From Pyrenopolyporus hunteri (taxonomy: Eukaryota > Ascomycota > Sordariomycetes > Xylariales > Hypoxylaceae), in contig CADCXC010000009.1 in NCBI GenBank assembly GCA_902806595.1, positions 1,860,001 to 1,924,000 on the forward strand: 64,000 nt of DNA, given 5' to 3'. Under the pieces are notes generated by a model. The model was not told where the DNA came from. It was given only the letters and a program-made list of their open reading frames with translations, and did not search any database. Each line of letters starts with the position of its first letter. The stretch's first letter is position 1. Shown piece after piece: positions 46,901 through 57,483 of the stretch. Both the position numbers and the translations under genes were made by a program.

Positions 46901-48804
46901 GAGCTGATAGAGTACAGCCGAGAAATGGATCATGCGCCATATCATATGCCTTATACTGCATGGGTATAGATAATGGCCTGTAATTGCATGGGTCTAAACA
47001 AGTATAAGCACCTGAAGCGCCTACTAATGGTACCAAATATATTGTCGACTGGTTCCCGGGCTCTGGAAAGGAATCTTGCGCAACGTTAACTGCCTCTACC
47101 CCGTGTGTTACACCTTATCTCTGCTCGGTAACTGCTCATATTTACTCTCCTAAGTATTTCACGTATCTGCTAGATCTTAATGTTAATCCTTAGACTTAAT
47201 TATCATCTTCACCAACATATAAGTCAGAGTTCTAGTCTTACCTGCTAGGCCTAGCTGTTGATGTCGTGGGCTAGGGGTTAGGAGCTATACTCTCTTTGAG
47301 TGAGCTATTGACTTCCGCTACACTAAATTCTCAGATATAGGCCCATTAGTTGGAGATAAAAGCAAGCCAAGAGGACAGAGCTACCTAGGCCTCTCACGCA
47401 CGCATTATAAAACGTGCCGGGGTGAGACCAACGCCGAACAGGCCATGGCCGATGATACGATCGGGTACTTGCAAGGACTACACATAGCGACAGCCTGATG
47501 GTTCTTTGCATGGAAGAAGCTTAAGCGGTGCTATGTGTCGCCGCAGCTAGTATCGTTCATTAGCTGCCACGTTGGTCTGTTAGCATTGAATGCAGCCCCT
47601 TGCGTCTTATATCACAAACGCATGGCGTATCGAGATGTCTATGTCAAGGCTAGGAGCAAGCGGCCTCGGAGAAGGGATGCCAATCATTCTGCCCTAGGCC
47701 CCTTGGATTCGATGGACCTCTAATAGAATTGATACATCGAGACTAAGTGAAGCCTGGTGTCCTTAGAGGAATCCCAGGGGTACTATGCGGGTAGGTACCG
47801 ATGCCTTGACCGAGAATTGACATTTGGGAACGTACTTGTTATGGCTCGTGATTGGAAGTCTATAACTTGTTCTTGCATACGTGTGTGTCTCTGTAGTCTA
47901 TACCAATTGGATCATGTAACCTCATGTTAATATCGTCAAGGGAGCCCGGTCGAAGTAGCTTTATAATATGTCAAGCGATTGCACGTCCCGGCTGGGCATT
48001 TGAGATTATAGAGTAGCTATTATCATGTCATTGGAGGCCTCTTGTTGCCGGGCCGGCCCTCCCCCGGCGAATACCTACCTACATAATATGTATACATCTT
48101 GTCCTATTGTGACGCCGGACGGTATGAAGGTAGATAGCGGGTTTGCGATACCGGAGAGGAGTGTAAAGGTAGTAAAGTTGTGTGAGGCGTGAGCGTGGAG
48201 AACCCATAATAACAAAAGATATGCTATCAGAAACGAATTCTTAGGATATATGCGAGCCGGATGGAATAATATATTTGTTGTCAGGGCACATGAACGCACA
48301 TGTTATATGTAGAGCGATGGAGGAGAAGGAGAAGGAGAAGGAGAAAAAGGAAAACGATATAAGGGACCGAGTACCAACATGTAGGTACCTTCCCCTACCC
48401 TGCACCTGATTTATGTAATCGGCTACCTTGGTAGGTACCTAGGTACATTACCTGCCTACCTCACATATCGAATGGAACTTAATTGCGAATGGTACCTACT
48501 CGACATCATCATCGTATGATGCTTGCTTCGCACTGATAGACACCTGGCAATGATCAACACTCCGTCGCCTGGGTTCCCGAGATTCAGCTGTCGACATTGC
48601 ACCGCACTAACTGTATCTGCTGTACACATACAAAGACCACGGACTTCTTCCGGAGCTTCTGGGTCTACCAACGAATACAACCGCCCTGTGGACGGAGAAA
48701 TATGGCAAGTAGAGGAAACATCACGCCCAGGGTATGCTGCCTGTTCCTGTCTACATGTATGTCGTAGCAGTCGGCTAATACAGGCCCGATCGACTAAGAC
48801 CATC
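43904..48804. other. 4.9-kb gene-poor stretch
   Basis: No conserved gene was seen. It contains dense TAGGTA/CCTACC words at 44430-44700, a T-run near 44769-44785, a pyrimidine minisatellite (45022-45064) and a GAGAAG-type run (48320-48349). Short spliced genes like the one just downstream could have been missed here. Confidence 0.45.
45022..45064. repeat. CTTCTCCC pyrimidine tandem repeat
   Basis: Between four and five head-to-tail copies of an 8-bp CTTCTCCC unit inside a longer all-pyrimidine tract starting at about 44995. There is an almost complete strand bias of C/T over A/G. Confidence 0.75.
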
Positions 48805-49088
48805 ATGGCGCCCGCCGCAGCGTTCACGATGGCCTGCGTTCTATTCGTGTATGCGCCTCGTTCATAGGTAGTCGCTTCAAGCTTCCGTTCTTCGCGGACT
48901 AACCAGCTCCCAACTACCTAGGTACACGCGCTCTTCGATGAGAGAGGCGAAGCGGAACGCTGTATGTTTCATCTCCTTCCAGTCTCCCCTCACCTCGGCT
49001 TTACCATGGTCGCTTACTCGTCGTACAGCAACACAAACGGGAACAGATGAGGAATCAGCCGCATGGGCAAAGTGGCGGCAGCAAGTGA
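48805..49088 (+). CDS. 47-aa spliced microprotein with N-terminal hydrophobic segment
   Basis: Reconstructed from splice signals. Exon 1 is 48805-48848, exon 2 is 48922-48961 and exon 3 is 49029-49088. Donors are GTATGC and GTATGT. The first intron has a CGGACTAACC branch region and ends CTACCTAG; the second ends CGTACAG. All phases fit. The product starts MAPAAAFTMACVLFVYTRSS and continues MREAKRNAQHKREQMRNQPH before a Gly/Ser end. A short hydrophobic helix followed by a strongly basic amphipathic helix suggests a membrane-inserted peptide, perhaps mitochondrial or ER. I have the impression that other ascomycetes encode similar small proteins (AAAFTM...REAKRNAQ), but no function is known to me. 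Longer open frames overlapping it on both strands are judged spurious. Confidence 0.6.
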
Positions 49089-49930
49089 TCATGGCAATAT
49101 ATCCAGTCGCTTCTTTTGCAGGTTTCACCGCTCCTTTTATTTGGCGCCACACAGCATATATTACGTCTATACTGGGTGAGCCATTACCGTCGACGGCGTT
49201 GTCCGACCTCGCACGGGGGCTACCTAAAGTGGGTGGCTACGGCATCGAGCTTCCGGAGCAAGGCGATCACAAAGAGTGAGCGCTTTTCGGGGCCGGCTAC
49301 GAAGAATACGGAGAGAGCCGCGATGATATGATACCAATCCTAAGACGCTCCCCTCCGAGCTCAGAGCTTTTCCGGTTAGGATTGGTGACGTACGTACGTG
49401 TACGCATGTCGCACGTTGTTCGAGTATAAAGTCAATAATAAACCGCATCAAATATAAACGCCTTACTAAGTGTCGATTTTCTGAAAGAGCCTGAGTTGGG
49501 TACCTAGGTACTGTATGTATTGTATTGTACAATGCAGTAAATAGGTACCTACATGGAAATGCGTAAGATGATACCTGAGTAAGGTACCTTACCCCATTAA
49601 TAGCCCAAAACTGTAAACGCATATCTGTTCAGAATGTCGATTGAATGTTCTGCTTATGACAAGGGCAGGGGTAGCATTAGATAATATGGGGCACTCCACG
49701 TAATGTACCACCAGGTACTATATTTTAGCGGTCTCTTCGATGCAGGTACGTCGATCACAGCCAAATTCAAAGCAACTTCACTCTGCTTCAGTCTCTCCGC
49801 GTCCAAAGCAACCACTTACCGGCATACACCACTCAACCGTCCGGGTGCCTGACTTACCTATACGCCTCCGCTGGTCATGGTATATCTATTCTAGGCCCTC
49901 GTAATAAGAATAGTTGATCCCATCGCCGCG
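49089..49930. other. intergenic region upstream of the J-protein gene
   Basis: Contains the 3' flank of the microprotein gene and the promoter of the gene at 49931, with TACCTAGGTAC at about 49501-49511. Open frames near 48938-49279 and 49224-49622 show no family features. Confidence 0.45.
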
Positions 49931-51107
49931 ATGGCCGGCAACAACCTGCTCTCCTTGCTGGGGTGGATGTTCCTCCCTAATGTATGTGCTACTGGATACC
50001 TATTGATTGGACGTCGATTCGAGGGATCGCCCGAACGGAGGCTAACATAACGTGTAGCTCGTGACCGGCTGGGTGCAGTCCATCTACTACGGTCTTACCA
50101 TTCGCGCCGGTGATCGCAAGCCCGCACCCAACTCGCCCCGCTACGTCGAACATCGCCGTCGCATTCACATCCTCGTCGTCTCGCTCTACCTGCTCTACAC
50201 CATCTACGAGGCCGACTACGAGTTGCACCGCGCTTCCCACTACTATGCCGACCTGGGCGTGCCTATCTCCGCCTCCGAGCGCGACATCAAAAGCCGCTTC
50301 CGTCGCCTCGCCGCCCTGCACCATCCCGACAAGCTTATGAGCGCTGCTGGCGGGGGTGACGCTGCCGACGGCGCCGACTACTTCATTCACCTCAAGACCG
50401 CCTCCGACACCCTTGTTGACCCCGCACGGCGCTTCGCTTACGAACGTTTCGGCCCGGACATCGTCGCCTGGAAACACTGCGTCACCGTGCGCGACTACGT
50501 CGTCCGCGGTGTCCAAGTCCTGGTGCCCTATTACGGTTTCGCCGCCGTCGCCATGTACGTTCTAGGACTGTTGGGCTACCTAGAGTGGGGGCGGTACTGG
50601 CGCTGGCTGACTCTGATCGTGCTGTGCGTCTTCGAGCTGCACACCATCACGCGCCCCTCGTTCCCGCGGTTCCTCGACGTTGTCATCAACCCCATCCTAG
50701 CGCGCTTCACAGACCACCCCCCTTACCTACCCTTCCAGGCCATCTCCCTCGCCCGCAAGCTCAGCATCACGCTATACATCGCCTTCTCGCAGATCGGCCC
50801 CCTACTGCAGCCTCCAAGCCAGCGGGGCATGAAACCCGCTGACGCGTCCGAGAAGACGCTGCAGCAAAGCCTGGATAGGCTCGAGCAGACCGCCCGGGGT
50901 CTGGATGTCGACGCAACGAGGCTCATGGAGCTGGAGATGGCGCCGTTCGTTGGCGATGCCGAAGTAATTGGCAGCATGCGGACGAAGCTTAAGGAATGGC
51001 TTGTGCAGAATACGATCCGCGCCGATCCCATGGTAAAGGATGCATTGGGACGTTCACTCCAAAAGCGGCGCGTAGACGCCCCCGCTGGTGCTAGGGGGAA
51101 CAGATGA
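49931..51107 (+). CDS. J-domain (DnaJ-like) membrane protein (366 aa)
   Basis: Predicted Hsp70 co-chaperone anchored in an internal membrane, probably ER. Exon 1 is 49931-49981 and exon 2 is 50058-51107. The N-terminal hydrophobic stretch (NLLSLLGWMFLPN) and a span at about residues 54-68 (IHILVVSLYLLYTIYEADYE) precede the J domain (about 78-155). The invariant HPD is at residues 106-108 in LAALHHPDKLMSA. Two or more further spans follow (VLVPYYGFAAVAMYVLGLLG, then WRWLTLIVLCVFELHTI). The C-terminal third is soluble with a helical stretch (TLQQSLDRLEQTARGLDVDA). The GC-rich third positions contrast with the flanking DNA. The exact orthologue is not identified; it resembles fungal single-J membrane proteins rather than Sec63. 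Confidence 0.88.
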
Positions 51108-51323
51108 TGGACCGTTCGTGTTTACCTTGCTAACGGCCTTTGAGATATATGAATTTATTAGAATTGATTATGATTGATTTAACTCGGCTGGTTTTTATCT
51201 ACGCTGAATTGAAGTCGGTAACTAATCCTAATCATGCTATAGCTGTTGGATTCATTCCGTTTCTGAACAGATACCATTACGATAGAGTATGCTTTCTGTT
51301 GAGGAATACGCCGGAAGTCGGCG

Positions 51324-53299
51324 CTAAAGCCTCTGCCTGCCTCTGGTCTCGATGGGAATCATTACCATTCCCACAAAAGCAGCCAAGATCAAGACCGCCG
51401 ACATATATATGGGGGTTTTGGTACCATCTCCGGGCACGTTAGCGGCGAGGATAGGGGCGATGAGCCCCGTTACGCGGTTCAGGAAGCTAGCTACGCCGGT
51501 CCCTGCTCCTCTGACGGGTGCAGGAAAGATCTCGGGAGTGAAGGCGTATAGTACACCGTACATAATGTTCTGACAGAAGGCCTCAACACAAGTGAAGAAG
51601 AGTTGCGAGTTTGGTGTCGTACCGAAGGTGACAAAGAAGAATAGGAACACGGCCGACACCAAGGTCGAAATGGCAAGCGTCCCTTTCCGCCCTAGGAATG
51701 GCGACTTCTGGTCGACGGCATACGCGGCGAGTAAGCTACCTGGCACCCCAACCACGGAAATGATGGCATAGTTACGATATGTTTCCGCCGCAGCAGCGTT
51801 AGATATTGCTACGCCCTCCTCGTTGGCTAGCATGTCCGATCCGCCGTGTGAGAGGTATTGCGGAAGAAACGCGTTGAACAGCGGATACCCCAGGCCTATA
51901 GTGCTCCAACAGAACCAGATCAAGACGGTTGCTGTGCCGAGCTGACGGGTTTGGAAAAGTGGCCGTATACGATCGAAGGAGAATGACGTGAGGTTTTGCT
52001 TGATGATGCTCGTGGCGGAGACCCTCGTCCGTACTCGTTCGGTCCCCTCCGTGTCGGCCACGGCATCCAAAATCTCTTCAGTAAGCCATGTTTTCTTGTT
52101 GTTTCGGTAGGCGATACCGTGAACTACGGCAACGGCTTCGGATTGACGGCCCTGAGATAGAAGGTACTTGGGCGATTCAAACAGACGGAAAAGTCCGAAT
52201 CGAATGAGGAACATAATGAACGTGATAATGCCAATTGTCATGACAAAATGGCGCCATCCCTCTTCAGCGGGCCAGTTTGTGATGAAGTACCAGGCAAAAA
52301 GTGACGAGACCAGCTGCCCTACAGGCCACCACACTGACAAGAGAGTCAACAAGGCGCTTGAGGAGTCCGGTAGGATCTCCAGGAAAAGCGCACCATCCAC
52401 CGGCAAGTTTCCCCCAACTCCGGTACCTAGACATGCAAACAGAATGCAAACCCATTCCCAGCTTGGCGCATAGGCCGTCCAGATACCAAAAATGCTAGTG
52501 ATTAGCAGAGTGAAGTTGAAGGCGACACGCCTACCTATTATATCAGACCCAAGCCCCCAGAAGAAACTCCCTAGGCAAAGTCCTACGAAAAGAGAACTAG
52601 TCGTATACCTAACCTGCTTTTCCGAGACGCCAAATTCTTTGGATAGAGATGGGAGAGTTAACGAGACGCCCTTTATATCTTGTAAGATAGTGTACGAAAG
52701 TGATAAAGCAGGGGTACAAGGTAGATAGCTAGCCACTTACTTGCATCCATAAACTGCAACTTCGGTTAGCGAAGATATCAGGGATTTTTGATGTAGAGGG
52801 CAATACTCACTTGTCTGCAAACCAACCAAAGCCACATAAGACAAAGAGCTGCCAGTTATACCGGCCCATGCCAATGTCCTGGATGGCTTTATTGATGAGT
52901 TTGGATTTCACTGCAGCAACTCATCAGCATCAGCGTCGACCCCCCGCCTATCCTAGCCTATCTCGAGGTGGTCGTGACAATAGGAGTTCACATACATTCG
53001 TACTCGGACCATTGGCGCCGCCGCCGACCCTCGCACACTTCCTTCCTCAGACCTTCGATAGTATACTCGGCAGCGCTCATCTGCAACATGCCAGTATGCT
53101 CATTGTCGCTGTCTTTCGGCGGTCCAGCCTCGAGCTCGTCGGTACCGGAGTCGTCGGAGCTAGTCCTCGCCTCCTCAAACTCGCATCTACCGGACCTAGC
53201 GGAATGGCTATGCAGGTGCGCCTCTTCGAGCGGGATTAGGACGCCGGCGTAGTCATGGACGGACTCCTGGCGCCTAGAGCGCAAGAATGGAAATCTCAT
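51324..53299 (-). CDS. MFS transporter, sugar/SV2-like, with 13-nt microexon (587 aa)
   Basis: Twelve-span major facilitator of the sugar-porter/SV2-like group; the substrate is unknown. Exons are 53299-52996, 52910-52811, 52753-52741 (13 nt) and 52670-51324. A hydrophilic N-terminus of about 100 residues leads to KSKLINKAIQDIGMGRYNWQ and a first span FVLCGFGWFADNLWMQGVSL, which exists only if the microexon is included. Family motifs are GSDIIGRR after span 2, LGRKG in the second half, PEIFPAPVRGAGTG and PIETRGRQ at the end. Tail-to-tail spacing to the J-protein gene is only about 216 bases. N-terminal ITS-like acidic and Ser-rich patches could be regulatory. Organic-acid or aromatic-compound transport are alternatives to sugar transport. 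Confidence 0.88.
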
Positions 53300-54361
53300 G
53301 GTGGGAGGAGGAAGAGGAGGAGGAAGGAGACGCAGGCATGGATGGTAGGCACTAATGACTTTCTTTTACTCGGGTCGCACTCGGATTGTAAAGGAGACGA
53401 AGAACCTCGGGAGGATTATGAGTTGGGGTATGGAGTATTTCCTCGGCGCAAATACCGACGAACGCGAATCGAAGGGCCCGAAAACGGTCCAGGGGACTGT
53501 CTTACAATCCACGTGATGGCTGCGTTGCGATGCCCCGAGATGCGCCGTCGACTTTCTCCAAAAAGGGGAATCCCTATGAATCTATTCCCCGCTGCCCTAA
53601 CGCTTCCCTTGGATGCCTTCTCTAGTTTCCCTTTCTCTCCCTGTTTGGCTAGGGGAAAGGGACTATATATAGCATAGTAATACGGGAATTATATCATCTG
53701 CGGAAACAAAAAAAATATAATCACGACAAGTCCACCTCAGCCGTCCCCCGGGCGATTGGAGGATTAGTGTAAAGAAGGTGAGTCGGGGGGTCACAAGTTT
53801 CACCACCGATGATCTTTATTCCTTGCGCCACAAGCCACAAGCGCCTGGAACTCGTTATTACAGGTCATTTGCCAAGCCCTGCTGCGCTACTTACCTAATG
53901 CCTCTAGACCTGCTTATATTGTGCAGCACCTACCGAATTATACAACATCTACCCACAACTCTTGCATAACATTTACCGTTTTCCGGTTTTCGAACACGAA
54001 GAGCTATTTCCAGATAATCATTCTATCTCCATGGTTTTATTTCTTTCTCGAGAGGCGGGGGAAAGGTCTCCATATTTTGGTTCTAGCTCTCTTATCTAAA
54101 TTGGATGTCATATATAATACAAAAGCTAAACCCCACCACCACCCGTAGAAAAGATGTCCAGGTGTTTATAATACATGAAGCTGAAAATAACAGGAAGAGA
54201 AAAAAAATCACTCCTATCCGGCCTAGGTAATGGAGGTATCTAAAGTCTTTATGAGATTCTAGTTCATCAACCCCCGCCCCCGCCCCCCGAGGCACCGCGG
54301 CGTCCGAAACGGGAGACGCCATCTCAGTCATATATCACCCACGATTCGATCCCTAAACACT
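53300..54361. other. intergenic region upstream of the MFS gene
   Basis: Promoter of the MFS gene and 3' flank of the nucleotidyltransferase-fold gene. The Gly/Lys/Arg-rich plus-strand frame at 53255-53677 and a hydrophobic minus-strand frame at 54092-54331 are not convincing genes. Confidence 0.45.
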
Positions 54362-55686
54362 CTATAAGAGAAAAGTAACGCTCCTCTTCTCCAGCCCCGG
54401 TGGTCTTCTAGGCCGTGCTACTGTGCCAGGGGACCCCCCAAGGCCGAGATCGAAATATCCCGCTCTGGAACTCCGCCTCCCCCCCACGGTCGAATGTTCC
54501 GTCACGGTACCAAGGCCGCCTGGGGGCGTACGAGAAACGCCGAAGTATCCGGTCTGGGAAGGCCTCTCGGTTGAGCTCCCCCGAGGCTCGAGAGTATAGT
54601 ACTGGTCGTCCTGGCCCTCGCCGAATTCCGCGTCTGGGCTAATCTCATGACTTAGCCCGGACCGCCTGGGACCGACCCGCAAGCTTGAGTGCGTCGTTTT
54701 CGGCCGCGTCATTCTACAGCCCGTATCCCTCACCATGCGGTGCGAAGCCGAGCGTTCAGGCCCGGGTCTACCTGCGTTCCGGCTGCTATGTAGCGAATTG
54801 AACCTCCGGATGTGTGCGTGGTCGAGCCTCTCGTAATGCCAGGCCGCGTTGGGATCGTATGCCGTAGGGCTACGAGACGGCGAGGGATCCGACTTAGAAT
54901 GAGGGCGGCTCTGTCTTCGCTGGCTGCCGCCGCCGCCTCCTCCGCTATCGTAGGGAGGTCTCAAGGTGGCCCCCCTCCCCAGGCCCATGCACCTCTCCCA
55001 CCAGCCCTTTTCTTTAGTGCCACATTTCGCAACGTCGCAGAGCGCCTCCTCAACCACCTGTTCCTGCTTCTTGGTGAGCTCTATGGAGCCCTTGGCTACC
55101 GCAAGGTCGACTAGGGCCGCGGCGTCGCGAGCGTCGCGTTCTTTCTTGGCGGGATTGGATCGAAGCCCGCTCGAATCGAGCTTGAAAACGATTAGGTCTA
55201 TAAGGGAGATATACGGGACCTCGCCGTATGGTATTTCATGTACCTTCACCGCGGCCTCCGGGAGGTAAGGCGACTATGATTAATTAGCACTGGTATCGGG
55301 ATTCGTACTGCATTACATGGAACTCACAAGCCATTCTGGGCTAATATCGATTCGGAATTCCTGGCCATCTGGGCTTCTATAGAAGAGTGCCTGGGAGCGT
55401 TGGAAGAAGGGTGATGCTGGCCGTTCCAGAAGGCGCTTCTTTAGTGAACTCGGCGAGGTCGAGATATTCGTGATGAAATTGATATTCTTCAGAGGTATTA
55501 TTAGTCCACGACGTCCGAGTACGTCCTGCTAGGGATCCTTACGTCTGTCGAGCGATATTCAGGGAGATAATGCATCAATGCTAATCCTCCTATCACCGAG
55601 AGCCTCGTATGTCTAAGGTCTTGGATCTGTTTCACGTTTTGGATAACGTCGCAAGCAGCATGCTCAAGATCCTGTAATCGAGCCAT
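54362..55686 (-). CDS. nucleotidyltransferase-fold protein with disordered tail (404 aa)
   Basis: Exons are 55686-55543, 55486-55328 and 55273-54362, all phase 0, with introns of 54-56 nt. The N-terminal 150 residues show the pattern of AbiEii-like/minimal nucleotidyltransferase folds: LSVIGGLALMHYL, RSTD then NINFIT at the exon junction, RIDISPEWL, and VPYISLIDLIVFKLDSSGLR with DARDAAALVDLA. Fungal relatives usually read D-V-D or D-I-D at the metal site. Here both positions are Asn, so catalysis is doubtful. The C-terminal half is low-complexity (Gly, Ser, Arg and Pro, for example GGGGGGSQRRQSRPHSKSDP) with repeated GYFGVSR/GYFDLGL elements. The cellular role is unknown. Confidence 0.75.
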
Positions 55687-57483
55687 GTTTCCTATCGAGC
55701 TGACTAGAGAAACTAACAGGCAAATGTAACGTCTCTGGAAATAGGGTTGAGTGTTTGTAGCGAATGCGTATGGATAATCAATGAAGGATATGTAAGTATA
55801 AAGGTAAAAGATAGTGTATATTGGACAAGAGAGGGAATAGAGTTAGTGCAATGATCTCTTCACCGTTTAATTAGAAGGAGGGCGTTAACCTTTATATTAT
55901 TCTGGTTATACTAGAGACTCCTGTAACTCGAGGGACACGGGTAGGAGTGCCCCCCATCTGGGCAATGTCGACCCCCAAAATATGTTATTCGGAACAATAT
56001 CACCGAGACGTTATGACTCGTGGGGTACCCCTAGACCCTACGGCCTGTCTTTGTGGCTAGATGGCTTGGTATGGTTGAACTAAAGCCATTGAAGTATAGA
56101 CAAGTCTGGTAACTGGCACCTCACAGAGATATGAAACTCTAGTGCGTGTTGGGAAGAAGATGGAGCGACAGATCGCGGCGACTATATAAATTAATTCGCT
56201 TGCTAATATTTGCTCATCCTGCAACCACCGTCTTCAGCCCAGGTCGTTAAGAATCCCTTGCCGGAATAGCCTTGCTTGACCACACGCCCACTATTCTATC
56301 TCTGTGGGGCCGTAATGACTCGAGGAATATGTGGCTGTTACTGAGGAAGGCTATCAAAAGTTTCAAGGTAAGGTCTAGACGAAGCAGATCCCACCCTCAA
56401 TGACAAATGGCAGTACTTCATCTCCATCGCGAGTTTGCGGAGTATCCAGGCTAGTAACTCGCATCCGTCACGGATGATACGAGAACGATCGAGTGTTGCA
56501 TAGGTAGGTATGTACCTAGGTATATAGCATATAGTTGCTAAGGTGCTCTCAGTTTCTGGAGTTCACTTACGGCGAAGAGAGAACAAGTGGGATCTTCCTG
56601 GTTACGGAGGGTGCTGAAAACCCCCTACTGAACGGGTTGAACTCTATCATCGAGAACTAAGGTATTTAGTCTGACTGGAACTCCAGTCAACTTTTACACA
56701 GAGCAGATCTGATCAATGCTTTTGTCGAGTCATTTTCTAGGTCCCAATTACCGCCACCGTGCCGTGATGCTAGGTCCCCCTTTCTTATTTGCCGTAGCTA
56801 GGCTCCATGGGTTGGAATGTGATCATGCTATCTAGATTTCCATAGGTCTAGAGCCTATGTAAAGCAGGCCATCTCCAGATTTTTGGCTTTCACGATTCCG
56901 TGTGTGGTTCTCCTAGTTTCACCTGGCTAAGATCTGCCATGTGCACGGGGTTTCCCTAGGGCGTAGTGCCATACCAGTCGCCACCTATCCATTGACTTGT
57001 AAGCCTAATAGACGGCTCCGTGCCAATTAGATAGATTGCAAACGCAAGCCTATTTTGTCCAATGCTTCCCAGTTCCCAACTCCCCGCCCTTTAAAACATG
57101 GCTATCCTATTCCGGGACTGAGCGAACGTATATGGGTAGTCTCACTCGACATACAGCGAAACGCAGCATCGGCCCTATCATATCAAAGGCGGCCCTTCCT
57201 TGAGAATCTCTCCAATGGATATGATAGTATCCGCCGTACCATCGGAGCTTTGTGACCGCATCAATCTGGGGCCAAATATTTCGAAATCCGCAGACGATGG
57301 TGTGCTCGCCTCATATGCCACGTGGGGCAGCAGATCAATCGACGATTCCCGCGAGTCACTCGATGATGGTATATCATCCCATCTGATTGTAGACCACCGA
57401 GGCCACGTCCAAAACTTGAAGCGGTCGGCCCTTGCCTTCCTCAGGCGCCTACGGCGATTGCGGTGAATGCGAAGGAGAGGATC
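55687..57483. other. gene-poor stretch between the nucleotidyltransferase-fold gene and ATG7
   Basis: No conserved gene was read. A plus-strand frame at 57200-57466, ending close to the ATG7 stop, encodes a Ser/Asp-rich segment with a basic FLRRLRRLR end. It may be a relic or the last exon of an unrecognised gene, but I cannot support it. Confidence 0.4.

Noticed and set aside
48938..49279. 113-codon plus-strand frame and opposing minus-strand frame
   Set aside because: They overlap in conflicting frames, whereas the spliced 47-aa model explains the splice signals and gives a coherent peptide.
54092..54331. 79-codon minus-strand frame with a hydrophobic segment
   Set aside because: Sits in the 3' flank of the nucleotidyltransferase-fold gene; no splice or family support.
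57200..57466. 88-codon plus-strand frame next to the ATG7 3' end
   Set aside because: Low-complexity Ser/Asp and Arg/Leu content, no domain; possible relic but not supportable.
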